45,704 bases of DNA, taken from assembly GCA_904394215.1 (NCBI GenBank), contig CAJFNF010000021.1, forward strand, positions 1-45,704, read 5' to 3'. A model generated the notes under the pieces. It did no database searches and had not been told where the DNA came from. It saw only the letters and a list, made by a program, of their open reading frames with translations. Below are positions 34,994 to 43,553 of this stretch, one piece after another. Source of the DNA: an uncultured Faecalibacterium sp. (GTDB lineage Bacteria > Bacillota > Clostridia > Oscillospirales > Ruminococcaceae). Within the stretch, counting starts at the first letter, position 1; each line of letters begins with the position of its first letter. A program made the position numbers and the translations under genes.

Positions 34994-35752
34994 TTACCGC
35001 AGCATAAACACCAGGGTAAGCACACCGTAAATCACCGGCTGATGCAGCAGGTAGATCAGCAGTGAATGCCGGCCCATCCATCCCAGGGGCGGACAGACCG
35101 AGCAGGCAAGGAATTCCATCCGCCCTTTCCCTATCACCCGGTGCAGGAAGTAGCCTGTCCAGAACAGGAACAGCCACGGGAACAAAGAGAAATAATCGGT
35201 GGAGTAAAACGAAGGCTGGGGGAATCCCAGAAAGGCCGTAATGTTGTTTGCATACCAGTTCCCGGGGACCATTCCCAAGGAAAGGCCTTCAAACCCAAGA
35301 AAGCCGCTGTTGATATTGCGGGTCACCACAAATAAAACAACGCTGGCAACCAGACCAATCCAGGCCGGGATGCGCTCCAGCCAGCGGCGCAGCAGACCAG
35401 TTGCAATCATGGCTGAACCCAGGAAGGTCAGCACGCCGAACAGAACCAAATCCTCCGGCATGGCAATCCAGGTCACCAGGGTAACCAGCGCCCCGGCTGC
35501 AAACACCGTCACCCCGCGCTGTACCGTCCGATGCCCCAGGGGCACGCAGAAGCCCGACAAAAGAATAAAAATCCAGCAAATGGTCTGCTGCCAGATATAC
35601 CCCGGCCTCTCAGAATACCATGGGATGGATACGCCATACAGATAAACCAGATCCCACATGCCATGATAGAGCATCATGCTGATGAGGTCCAGCCCTCGCA
35701 GCTCATCCAGCAGCGCATAACGGCCGCCCGTCCGGGCAGAAAGATTTGACAT
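34994..35752 (-). CDS. DUF1624 (heparan-alpha-glucosaminide N-acetyltransferase-like) membrane protein
   Basis: The 252-residue protein has about seven membrane segments. The start RYALLDELRGLDLISMMLYH and the final HSLLIYLLHQPVIYG are DUF1624/acyltransferase-like features. Members are predicted to transfer acetyl groups across the membrane, with substrates unknown in bacteria. AGAGGAGG precedes the ATG at 35752. Confidence 0.85.
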   Translation of the reverse strand: MSNLSARTGGRYALLDELRGLDLISMMLYHGMWDLVYLYGVSIPWYSERPGYIWQQTICWIFILLSGFCVPLGHRTVQRGVTVFAAGALVTLVTWIAMPEDLVLFGVLTFLGSAMIATGLLRRWLERIPAWIGLVASVVLFVVTRNINSGFLGFEGLSLGMVPGNWYANNITAFLGFPQPSFYSTDYFSLFPWLFLFWTGYFLHRVIGKGRMEFLACSVCPPLGWMGRHSLLIYLLHQPVIYGVLTLVFMLR

Positions 35753-35847
35753 CTTATTGCCTCCTCTAACAAAGACTCCGGCGCCGGGCCGGGTCAACCG
35801 CGGCTCATGATCTACTTTTGTAAAATCAGGTCAGCGGTTTTTTACAC

Positions 35848-35876
35848 AAAAAAGCGCCCGGCCAAACCGAGCGCTC
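35848..35876 (-). terminator. Terminator of tRNA-Leu
   Basis: AGCGC-CGG and CCG-GCGCT form a stem followed by TTTTTT on the minus strand, ten bases after the tRNA. Confidence 0.85.
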
Positions 35877-35884
35877 TCTTGTTA

Positions 35885-35968
35885 TGCCGCCGACGGGGGT
35901 CGAACCCGTACTCTGTCTCCAGAAAGGGATTTTAAGTCCCTCGTGTCTGCCAATTTCACCACAGCGGC
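35885..35968 (-). tRNA. tRNA-Leu(UAA)
   Basis: The 84-base minus-strand sequence folds as a class II tRNA. The acceptor stem GCCGCTG pairs with CGGCGGC, the anticodon loop is CTTAAAA (anticodon UAA) between AGGGA/TCCCT, a long variable arm follows and the T-loop is TTCGACC. CCA is not encoded; bases TAAC follow the discriminator A. Confidence 0.95.
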
Positions 35969-35975
35969 ACAGCAA

Positions 35976-35999
35976 GCTGCCGCGAAAAAACGCGGCAGC
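35976..35999 (-). repeat. Hairpin in the tRNA-Leu leader
   Basis: GCTGCCGCG and CGCGGCAGC form a perfect 9-bp stem around a six-T loop, between promoter and tRNA. It has no T-tail on the minus strand, so it is not a pncB terminator. It may mark a 5' processing site. Confidence 0.5.
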
Positions 36000-36013
36000 A
36001 TCAGACGAACTAT

Positions 36014-36042
36014 ATAATACAATAGGTCCCGCGGTTTGTCAA
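36014..36042 (-). promoter_or_regulatory. Promoter of tRNA-Leu
   Basis: Minus-strand TTGACA (36042-36037), 17 bp and TATTAT (36019-36014). The -35 hexamer lies three bases from the pncB stop. Confidence 0.85.
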
Positions 36043-36044
36043 CC

Positions 36045-37565
36045 TCAGACCCTGCCTCCGTGCAGCTCTGCATACATCTTTTCACGACACTCTGCCACAG
36101 CCGGCGTCATGTTGACATAATGCTTGTGGGGGCACTCCGGGCGCAGCTCGCTCTCCCAAACTTCGCAGGTGAGCTGATGGGCCACATACTCCCGGCGCTC
36201 GCTGATGGAGGGCAGCTGGATGGCCAGCTGCCCTCCTAGAATATGGGGCACCAGCAGCTGTTTCACCGCAGTCGGGGTAAAGGTAATGGTCCGCTCCACT
36301 GCATCCGGGTCCAGGTTGACCATGGTGATGGGCTTGCCGGCCTCGATCACTTCCCCATCCATGGCAATCAGATCGCACTGGGCCTGGCCATTGGCATCGT
36401 ACAGACGCCACGGCATCTTTTTGCCGGGGATAATCGCCTTGCTGACGCTGTCCGAGCACTTCATCTTGGGCAGGTAGCTGCCGTCCGCCTGCTTGACGGC
36501 GACCAGCTTGTACACGCCGCCGAAAACAGGATCCGAAGACGAAGTGATCAGGTTCTCGCCCACACCATAGGAATCAAAGTGAGCGTGTTCATACAGCTCC
36601 ATATTAGCGATCTTTTTCTCATCCAGAGCGTTGGATGCCACCAACTTGATATAGGGCTTGCCGGCTGCATCCAATGCCTTCCGCAGGCGCTTGGAGCCGC
36701 GGGCCAGGTCGCCCGAGTCGATCCGGGCCGATTTCACCCGCTTGTTGGGATCATTGGGGTACTTCTCGATCAGATAGTCATCCAGCTTGATCAGGTTGGG
36801 CAGACCGCTCTCCATGATGTTGTAAGTGTCCAGCAGCAGGCTCACCGAATCAGGATAAGTATCGGCAAAGGCCTTGAAAGCATCAAATTCGGTGGGGAAA
36901 AACTCAATGAAGCTGTGGGCCACAGTGCCCACTGCCTTGACCTCAGCGCCGTACTTCATCTCTGCCAGGCAGTTGGCGGTGCCGACGCATCCACCCAGCA
37001 CAGCGGCATAGGCACCGTCGTTGCCAGCGCTCTCGCCCTGGGCGCGGCGGGTGCCAAACTCCATCACGCTGCGCGGGGTGTGGGTATTCAGGCCTACGAT
37101 CCGGGTGGCCTTGGTGGCAATCAGGCTGTGGAAGTTGATGGTCTGCAGCAGGTAGGTCTCAATCAGAATGGCACCCACCATGTCGCACTCAATCCGAACC
37201 ATCTGAACATTGGGATAGCAGACGGTTCCTTCGGGCAGCGCATACATATCACCCTGCCAGCGATAGGTCCGCAGGTACTCGCAGAATTCCTCGCTCATCC
37301 CCTTGGTCCGCAGCCACCAGATATCCTGGGCATTGAAGTGATAATTCAGCAGGAACCGGGTCAGCTTCCGCTGGCCTGCACTGATGGAATAGCCCTGTTC
37401 ATCCGGATTCTTGCGGAAGAACATGTCAAAGACCAGACGGGTATCCTTGTAGCCGTTCAGAAACAGGCAGTTGGCCATGGTGAACTCATAAAAATCCACC
37501 ACCATGGCAGGGTTGTCATAATCTTCATCGGGAATATACGGGATGACTTCGACTTTATTTTCCAT
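36045..37565 (-). CDS. pncB: Nicotinate phosphoribosyltransferase
   Basis: At 506 residues the enzyme has the features of the family: VVDFYEFTMANCLFLNG, GTRRAQG and RIDSGDLARGSKRLRKALD, the phosphoribosyl-binding loop area. It makes nicotinate mononucleotide from nicotinate and PRPP in NAD salvage. GAGGGG precedes the ATG at 37565. It has its own promoter and does not share a transcript with guaB. Confidence 0.94.
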   Translation of the reverse strand: MENKVEVIPYIPDEDYDNPAMVVDFYEFTMANCLFLNGYKDTRLVFDMFFRKNPDEQGYSISAGQRKLTRFLLNYHFNAQDIWWLRTKGMSEEFCEYLRTYRWQGDMYALPEGTVCYPNVQMVRIECDMVGAILIETYLLQTINFHSLIATKATRIVGLNTHTPRSVMEFGTRRAQGESAGNDGAYAAVLGGCVGTANCLAEMKYGAEVKAVGTVAHSFIEFFPTEFDAFKAFADTYPDSVSLLLDTYNIMESGLPNLIKLDDYLIEKYPNDPNKRVKSARIDSGDLARGSKRLRKALDAAGKPYIKLVASNALDEKKIANMELYEHAHFDSYGVGENLITSSSDPVFGGVYKLVAVKQADGSYLPKMKCSDSVSKAIIPGKKMPWRLYDANGQAQCDLIAMDGEVIEAGKPITMVNLDPDAVERTITFTPTAVKQLLVPHILGGQLAIQLPSISERREYVAHQLTCEVWESELRPECPHKHYVNMTPAVAECREKMYAELHGGRV

Positions 37566-37647
37566 AGAGTGTTTCCCCTCTTCTTGTATCAAAACGTCTG
37601 TTGAATCCTACAGATGCAGCAGGCCCTTACCTGCGCGTATTAACGAT

Positions 37648-37676
37648 ATGATAGCATCATTTAACCGGCTCTGCAA
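37648..37676 (-). promoter_or_regulatory. Promoter of pncB
   Basis: Minus-strand TTGCAG (37676-37671), a 17-bp spacer ending in TGC and TATCAT (37653-37648). Confidence 0.7.
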
Positions 37677-37751
37677 GTTTTTTTGCAAAATTCCGGTCAA
37701 ATCCAGGTGTTATGTCTTGACACATGTCGTTTATACTGCATTTATTCCAAC

Positions 37752-37781
37752 AAAAAGGCCGCCGGTACAAAACCGGCGGCC
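37752..37781 (-). terminator. Terminator of guaB
   Basis: GGCCGCCGGT and ACCGGCGGCC form a perfect 10-bp stem followed by TTTTTG on the minus strand. Confidence 0.9.
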
Positions 37782-37848
37782 ATAAAACTATTTTTGCCGT
37801 GGGAAAGTCCTTGCCCAGCAGATCCGTCCAAAGGCGAAACCGCTAAAC

Positions 37849-39363
37849 TTAGCCATTCATGATGCTGGGGGTGGAGTTCTTAAGCAGAACGTCGTGGCTG
37901 CCGCCCTCCACAATGGAGGTGGAGGAAACAACGGTCAGCTTGGCCTTCTCCTGCAGCTCAGGGATAGACAGAGCGCCGCAGTTGCACATGGTGCTCTTGA
38001 CCTTGTACAGGGTGGTCTGGACACCGTCTGCCAGAGGGCCAGCGTAAGGAACGTAGCTGTCGACGCCTTCCTCAAAGGACAGCTTGGTGGCACCGCCCAG
38101 GTCATACCGCTGCCAGTTGCGGGCACGGTTGGAACCTTCGCCCCAGTACTCCTTCATGTACTGGCCATTGATGCGGACACGGTTGGAGGGGCTCTCGTCG
38201 AACCGGGCAAAGTAACGGCCCAGCATCACAAAATCAGCGCCCATAGCCAGGGCCAGGGTGATGTGATAGTCGTGGACGATACCGCCGTCCGAGCAGATGG
38301 GCACATAAATGCCAGTCTCCTTGTAGTACTCATCACGAGCCTTGGCAACTTCAATCACAGCGGTAGCCTGGCCGCGGCCAATGCCCTTGGTCTCGCGGGT
38401 GATGCAGATGGAGCCGCCGCCGATGCCGATCTTGACAAAGTCAGCGCCAGCCTCAACCAGGAAACGGAAGCCGTCCCGGTCCACCACGTTGCCGGCGCCC
38501 ACCTTCACCTTGTCGCCGTAGTGCTCGCGGATCCAGCCCAGGGTGCGGCTCTGCCACTCCGAGAAACCCTCGGAAGAGTCAATGCACAGCACGTCCACAC
38601 CGGCATCCACCAGGGCGGGCACACGCTCGGCGTAGTCGCGGGTGTTGATACCGGCGCCCACCACGTAGCTCTTGCGGGAATCCAGCAGCTCGTTGGCGTT
38701 TTCCTTGTGGGAATTGTAGTCCTTGCGGAACACGAAATATTTCAGATGGCCCTCAGCATCCACCAGGGGCAGGGTGTTGATCTTGTTGTCCCAAATAATA
38801 TTGTTGCAGTCGTGCAGAGAGGTGTTCTCAGGAGCAGTGACCAGCTTGTCCATGGGAGTCATGAAGGTAGTGACCAGAGCATCATCAGGGGTGTGGTTGA
38901 TCCGGTAGTCACGGGATGCCACAATGCCCAGCAGCTTGCCGCCGGCAGTGCCGTCATCGGTGATGGCAATGGTGGAGTGACCGGTCTTGGCCTTCAGGTC
39001 CAGCACATCGTGCAGGGTAGCCTGGGGAGGCAGGTTGGAATCAGACACCACATAGCCTGCCTTGTAGGTCTTGACCCGGCGCACCATGGCAGCTTCGTCT
39101 TCAATGCTCTGGGAGCCGTAAATAAAGGACACACCGCCCTGGCGGGCCAGTGCAATGGCCAGCTTCTCGCCAGAAACAGACTGCATGATGGCACTGACCA
39201 TCGGGATGTTCATTTCAAGGGGGCAAGCTTCTTCCCCTTTGCGGTACTTCACCAACGGGGTTTTAAGGCTCACTGCGGCAGGGATGTTCTGGGCCGAGGA
39301 ATAACCGGGCACCAGCAGGTATTCGCCAAAGGTACGGGAGGGTTCTTCATAAAAATATGCCAT
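37849..39363 (-). CDS. guaB: IMP dehydrogenase
   Basis: The 504-residue enzyme oxidises IMP to XMP, the first step to GMP. The catalytic cysteine is in [10 protein letters not shown], with two CBS domains inserted ([11 protein letters not shown] and MDKLVTAP...NTLPLVD), and the flap [10 protein letters not shown] and [11 protein letters not shown] follow. Features such as this flap are of the eukaryote-like branch also found in some Clostridia. AAAGGAG precedes the ATG at 39363. Confidence 0.95.
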   Translation of the reverse strand: MAYFYEEPSRTFGEYLLVPGYSSAQNIPAAVSLKTPLVKYRKGEEACPLEMNIPMVSAIMQSVSGEKLAIALARQGGVSFIYGSQSIEDEAAMVRRVKTYKAGYVVSDSNLPPQATLHDVLDLKAKTGHSTIAITDDGTAGGKLLGIVASRDYRINHTPDDALVTTFMTPMDKLVTAPENTSLHDCNNIIWDNKINTLPLVDAEGHLKYFVFRKDYNSHKENANELLDSRKSYVVGAGINTRDYAERVPALVDAGVDVLCIDSSEGFSEWQSRTLGWIREHYGDKVKVGAGNVVDRDGFRFLVEAGADFVKIGIGGGSICITRETKGIGRGQATAVIEVAKARDEYYKETGIYVPICSDGGIVHDYHITLALAMGADFVMLGRYFARFDESPSNRVRINGQYMKEYWGEGSNRARNWQRYDLGGATKLSFEEGVDSYVPYAGPLADGVQTTLYKVKSTMCNCGALSIPELQEKAKLTVVSSTSIVEGGSHDVLLKNSTPSIMNG

Positions 39364-39448
39364 GATCCAATCTCCTTTTCTTATGCCACATGTGAGACGC
39401 TGCGGCCACACTTGTTCTGCGCAACGCCAAAAATAAATACTTGGCTAT

Positions 39449-39477
39449 ACTATACCACATTTGCCGCTGGAATACAA
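39449..39477 (-). promoter_or_regulatory. Promoter of guaB
   Basis: Minus-strand TTGTAT (39477-39472), 17 bp and TATAGT (39454-39449), leaving a leader of about 80 bases with no purine riboswitch that I can recognise. Confidence 0.72.
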
Positions 39478-39610
39478 AATATCCGGGCGACAAAGTTTTG
39501 CAAAATGCGATACCAAAAAACAGTCACTTTGCATAGTCAATGCATGAATATCCTGCAACTTTCCGACAAGAGTCATTCTTTTGCCGTCTTTTTGCCCCTG
39601 CACACCAAAC

Positions 39611-39644
39611 AAAAAAGCCCGCCTTTTGCAAGACGGACTTTTTT
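39611..39644. terminator. Terminator of the candidate small RNA
   Basis: AAGTCCGTCTT and AAGGCGGGCTT, extended by A- and T-runs, form an 11-bp stem plus flanks around a GCAA loop. A-rich and T-rich arms make it bidirectional. Confidence 0.85.
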
Positions 39645-39785
39645 GCACACGAAGTGAGGCATCGCCTGTGTGGCACAACCATACAGCTGAGAAGGAGAAC
39701 AGCCGGAGGAGGAAGTGGCTGCGCCCGACACCTCAAAAGCAAGAAGAAAAAGATTTCACAGTCGCCGTAACGGCTCTCTGCTGTA
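39611..39785 (-). ncRNA. Candidate small RNA with CU-rich loops
   Basis: This region of about 175 nt is bounded by a promoter (39791-39819) and a strong terminator (39611-39644). It has a 5' hairpin (TTACAG/CTGTGA enclosing GCCG/CGGC, 39786-39756) and a larger element closed by TGAGG/CCTCA (39735-39655). In that element AGCC/GGCT displays a loop ACTTCCTCCTCC (39716-39705); a nearby TTCTCCTTCT is at 39699-39690. Both are complementary to ribosome-binding sites, as in trans-acting small RNAs of other Gram-positives. No protein frame fits. I do not recognise the family. Confidence 0.5.
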
Positions 39786-39790
39786 ACTAT

Positions 39791-39819
39791 ATTGTAACTC
39801 TTTTGTCTCCAATTTGCAA
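39791..39819 (-). promoter_or_regulatory. Promoter of the candidate small RNA
   Basis: Minus-strand TTGCAA (39819-39814), 17 bp and TACAAT (39796-39791). Four TTACA-type words (GTTACA, GTTACA, GTTACA, ATTACA) lie around it at 39782-39843, possibly an operator. Confidence 0.62.
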
Positions 39820-39874
39820 TACCTTTTTGTAACTTTTTTGTAATTTTCCAAAAAAGTTTTCGATTTGGCCGTTC

Positions 39875-40609
39875 TTAGAACCGGCAGAACAGTTCAAAGG
39901 CTGCTTTGCCTTCCCTGCGCCCGGTTACATACCAGCCGGAGCCCTCCTGCCCCTGGGCCTGACCATAGAACAGATCCATCTGTTCACCAAAAGGAACCTG
40001 GCGATGGTATTTGATGACACCGTACTGCATGGGCCCCTGCTCGATTACCTGCTGGGGCAGTGCATCACAGACCACATCCAGATAAGCGGCATTGTTGATA
40101 TGCCGGTTGGTGTCACAGATGGAGTAGCCTGCCCGACGCACGCCGGCAGCAGTCAGCTCTGCCGCCTTGGGAACAGTCTGGGACAGTTCCCAGTCCACCT
40201 GCTCATTCCAGTGCTTTTCCATATCTTCCGGGATCGCACGGATGATCTTGGTGGTTTCTGTGTCTACCAGAGTCCAGCGGGTGTCCACACGGGCCACCTC
40301 TTCCCCGCCCTCATCGCAGACCACCATCACCCGCTTGTTGGCGGCGCGGCGGCTCTGTTCCGGGTAGGTGGTCAGGGTCAGGGTGTCCCGCATGGCTGGC
40401 ACCTTGTAAAACTGGAACGCCTGACGGCCCACCAGGTAAACCATGTGACGGGCGCTGTAAAAGGCCTTGTCCATTCCCAGAGACCAGGCATGGGCTGTGG
40501 CCAAATGCTCCGCACAGCGCAGCAGCGCCGAGGGCTTCATCAGTCCCCGAAAGTCCACATCCCCCTCATCCAGGGTCATCTGTTCGGTGTAAAAACTCCG
40601 GTATTCCAT
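39875..40609 (-). CDS. Acyl-ACP thioesterase
   Basis: A 244-residue double hot-dog thioesterase. The start YRSFYTEQMTLDEGDVDFRG and the catalytic Asn-His segment DTNRHINNAAYLD match bacterial acyl-ACP thioesterases. It releases fatty acids from acyl carrier protein. AAAGGAG precedes the ATG at 40609. It follows potD by 34 bases with no terminator between, so it is probably read from the pot promoter, an unusual partner for a polyamine transporter. Confidence 0.88.
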   Translation of the reverse strand: MEYRSFYTEQMTLDEGDVDFRGLMKPSALLRCAEHLATAHAWSLGMDKAFYSARHMVYLVGRQAFQFYKVPAMRDTLTLTTYPEQSRRAANKRVMVVCDEGGEEVARVDTRWTLVDTETTKIIRAIPEDMEKHWNEQVDWELSQTVPKAAELTAAGVRRAGYSICDTNRHINNAAYLDVVCDALPQQVIEQGPMQYGVIKYHRQVPFGEQMDLFYGQAQGQEGSGWYVTGRREGKAAFELFCRF

Positions 40610-40643
40610 CGTGTACTCCTTTCGGTCGGACAGCGCGGGAACA

Positions 40644-41876
40644 TCAATACATGTTCCGTGCCTTCCGGCGCATCTTGCGCCAAATATTGAAGCAGGCCAG
40701 CACAACCATTGCCAGCAGCAAAAGCAGGAACAGGTACCCGCTGCCGCCTTCACTGTAGCTCTTCATCTCGCTCCACTTGACATCCAGCTCGCTGTTGACC
40801 TCTTCGCTGAGGGCCGTAAAAACCTGTTCCTTGGCCTCCACCTCTTCCGAGGGATAGGCGATCTCGCTGTATTTCAGCTCGTCATCCAGCTGTTCCCAGA
40901 CTGCCGTGCTGGGGGTGGTATAGCCGATGTACTCAGCATTGGCGACACCCACGTCCACCTCACACATAAAGTTGATGAACATCTCAGCGGCTTCCTGGTT
41001 CTGGCTGGTGGCGGGGATGCACATGCAGTCCACCGACAGCACACTGCCCTCTTCCGGGAAGACCCAGGCCAGATCGGGGTTGTCGTCAATCATGGTGATG
41101 GCATCACCCGAGTAATACACGCCGATGGCAGCTTCGCCGCCGATCATCTTGTCAAAGATCTCATCCATGACATAGGCCTGCACCAGCGGCTTCTGAGCCT
41201 TCAGCTGCTCCATCACCTCGTCCACCTCTTCGGGGGTGCCGGGATTGATGCTTTTGCCTTCCTTGAAGGCAGCAATAGCGTAGGCGTCGCGGCTGTTGTT
41301 GAACATCAGAATGTTGCCGGCGTACTGCTCATCCCACAGATCCGCCCAGCTGGTGGGCGCCTGGTCCACCATAGTGGTGTTGTAGATGATGCCGGTGGTG
41401 CACAGCATATAGGGCACTGTATAGGCGTTTTCGGGGTCGTAATCAGGATTCCGGTACTGCTCGTCAATCAGTGAGAAATTAGGGATATTGTCGTAGTTGA
41501 GGGGCAGCAGCATATCCTCGTCGATCATCTTGGCCACCATATAGTCGGAGGGGATGATCACATCGTAACTGGCGGCGCCCGACTTCAGCTTGGCATACAT
41601 GGACTCGTTGGAGTCAAAGGTGGTGTAGTTCACATGGATGCCAGTCAGCTGCTCAAAGGCCGCCACCACGTCCACGCTGTCATCCGAACCATTGGAGATA
41701 TATTCGCCCCAGTTGTAGACGTTCAGGGTGACATTCTGGCCAGCAAAGCGGGTCCAGTCGTAATCCCCCGACACACTGATGTCATCGGTGACCTGGATGG
41801 GGTCGGCTGCCAGAGCCGAGCCGGTGCAGGCCGCAGCCAGCACCAGCGACAAAACAACTGCAAACAGACGTTTCAT
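40644..41876 (-). CDS. potD: Spermidine/putrescine-binding protein with C-terminal membrane anchor
   Basis: The 410-residue protein has a signal peptide (LFAVVLSLVLAAACTGSALA) and the PotD fold: YNWGEYISNG at the start of the mature part, IPSDYMVAKM and NFMCEVDVGVANAEYIGY near the end. It binds polyamines outside the cell for PotABC. Unusually, a C-terminal hydrophobic segment of about 20 residues (YLFLLLLLAMVVLACFNIW) and a basic tail would anchor it from that end. The cysteine at about residue 18 is a poor lipobox. GGAGGGGG precedes the ATG at 41876. Confidence 0.9.
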   Translation of the reverse strand: MKRLFAVVLSLVLAAACTGSALAADPIQVTDDISVSGDYDWTRFAGQNVTLNVYNWGEYISNGSDDSVDVVAAFEQLTGIHVNYTTFDSNESMYAKLKSGAASYDVIIPSDYMVAKMIDEDMLLPLNYDNIPNFSLIDEQYRNPDYDPENAYTVPYMLCTTGIIYNTTMVDQAPTSWADLWDEQYAGNILMFNNSRDAYAIAAFKEGKSINPGTPEEVDEVMEQLKAQKPLVQAYVMDEIFDKMIGGEAAIGVYYSGDAITMIDDNPDLAWVFPEEGSVLSVDCMCIPATSQNQEAAEMFINFMCEVDVGVANAEYIGYTTPSTAVWEQLDDELKYSEIAYPSEEVEAKEQVFTALSEEVNSELDVKWSEMKSYSEGGSGYLFLLLLLAMVVLACFNIWRKMRRKARNMY

Positions 41877-41896
41877 AATCAATGTTCCCCCTCCCC

Positions 41897-42733
41897 TCAG
41901 TCCTTCTGGGCGCTGATGTCCCGCTTGTAGCGGCGGCCTTCCATGGTGTTGGAGAACAGGATCACAGCCAGGATGGCCACAAACATAATGGTGGACAGGG
42001 CGTAGATCTCGGGGCTGACCTTGCGGCGGGTCATGGAGTAGATGGCGATGGGCAGCGTCTCCACCGTGCCGCAGTTGAAGTAGGAAATCATGAAGTCGTC
42101 GATGGAGTAGGTCAGACAGATCAAAAAGGAGGACAGGATGGCCGGGCTGATCTCAGGCAGGATCACCTTGAAGAAGGCCTGCTTGGGATCACATCCCAGA
42201 TCCAGCGCCGCCTCATACAGATGGATGTCCAGCTGGCGCAGTTTTGGGCTGACATTGAAGATGACATAGGGCACATTGAAGGCCACATGGGCAATCAGCA
42301 ATGTGGGCATGCCCATGATGACATCCGGCAGCCAGGACACCCCTGCGGCGAACCGCTGATAGGCCACAAACAGCAGCATCAAGGAAATGCCGGTGATGAT
42401 CTCAGGGTTGACCACCGGGATATAGGTGATGTTGGTGATGACCAGCCGGGAGGTCCGTTTCATGCCGGCAATGCCCAGAGACGCCGCCGTGCCCAGCACG
42501 GTGGCTACCACAGCCGACACAAGAGCTACTTCCAGAGAAACCACCAGGGCCCGGAGAATGGAAGAGTTGGTCAGCAGGCTGGCGTACCACTTGGTGGTGA
42601 ACCCGGTAAAAAGAGCATAGCCCTTGCTCTCATTGAAGCTGAACAGGATCATATACGCGATGGGCAGATACATGAATCCAAAGAACAGAATCACATAGGT
42701 CCGCTGCATCAGGCGGAGATGTTTTGTTTTCAT
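41897..42733 (-). CDS. potC: Spermidine/putrescine ABC transporter permease PotC
   Basis: The 278-residue permease has about six membrane segments and the EAA loop EAALDLGCDPKQAFFKVILPEI that contacts PotA. The N-terminal LPIAYMILFSFNES is typical. It overlaps the potB stop by one base (TGATG), with GGAGGGGG inside the end of potB. Confidence 0.93.
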   Translation of the reverse strand: MKTKHLRLMQRTYVILFFGFMYLPIAYMILFSFNESKGYALFTGFTTKWYASLLTNSSILRALVVSLEVALVSAVVATVLGTAASLGIAGMKRTSRLVITNITYIPVVNPEIITGISLMLLFVAYQRFAAGVSWLPDVIMGMPTLLIAHVAFNVPYVIFNVSPKLRQLDIHLYEAALDLGCDPKQAFFKVILPEISPAILSSFLICLTYSIDDFMISYFNCGTVETLPIAIYSMTRRKVSPEIYALSTIMFVAILAVILFSNTMEGRRYKRDISAQKD

Positions 42734-43548
42734 CAGGACACCCCCTCCATTTCGTCTTCGTCAAAGCTGGAAGTAAAGCTCATGCAGAGCAGAACGATGA
42801 TCATCAGCACCAGGCTCATGGCAGAACCCACATTCAGGTTATAGCTATTGCCCAGGAACTGCATCTCGATCAGGTCGCCGATCAGCAGGTTGGCGCCGCC
42901 GCCCAGCATCCGGCTGATGACAAAGGTAGACACTGCCGGGACAAACACCATGGTGATGCCGGTGCAGATGCCGGGCGCGCTCATGGGGATCAGAACCCGG
43001 AACAGCGTCTGGGTGGTGTTGGCGCCCAGATCCTGGGCGGCTTCCACGATGCTCTGGTCGATCTTGGTCATGCTGGTGTACAGGGGCAGGATCATATAGG
43101 GCACATAGTTGTAAACCATGCCCAGCACCACTGCCCCTGCGGTGTTCAGCATATTGAAGGGGCCCAGACCCACCAGGCCCAGCAGGGTGTTGATCGGGCC
43201 ATTGATGCTCAGCAATCCCATCCAGGCGTAGGTCCGCAGCAGGAAGTTCATCCACATGGGCAGCATCACCAGCATCTGCATGATCCGCTGCTTGTTGACC
43301 CGCAGGCGGGACAGAAAATACCCCACCGGGAAGGCAATCACCAGGCAGATGACGGTGGCGATCATGGCCAGCAGAAGGCTGCGGGCAAACACCGAGCCAT
43401 AGCCGCTGACCGAAACCAGATTGGACAGCGTCAGGTTGCCATCAGCATCGGTCAGGGCGTAGTAGCAGACGATCAGCAGCGGAATAACGGTGAATACCGC
43501 CATCCATACCAGATAGGGGGCGGCAAGCCGCTTATCGTATTCTCTCAT
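42733..43548 (-). CDS. potB: Spermidine/putrescine ABC transporter permease PotB
   Basis: A 271-residue permease with six predicted segments and the EAA loop EAAQDLGANTTQTLFRVLIP. I use the ATG at 43548, eight bases after GGAGGGG; a GTG at 43557 sits right on the ribosome-binding site and overlaps the potA stop. PotB and PotC form the membrane pore. Confidence 0.93.
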   Translation of the reverse strand: MREYDKRLAAPYLVWMAVFTVIPLLIVCYYALTDADGNLTLSNLVSVSGYGSVFARSLLLAMIATVICLVIAFPVGYFLSRLRVNKQRIMQMLVMLPMWMNFLLRTYAWMGLLSINGPINTLLGLVGLGPFNMLNTAGAVVLGMVYNYVPYMILPLYTSMTKIDQSIVEAAQDLGANTTQTLFRVLIPMSAPGICTGITMVFVPAVSTFVISRMLGGGANLLIGDLIEMQFLGNSYNLNVGSAMSLVLMIIVLLCMSFTSSFDEDEMEGVS

Positions 43549-43553
43549 CCCGT

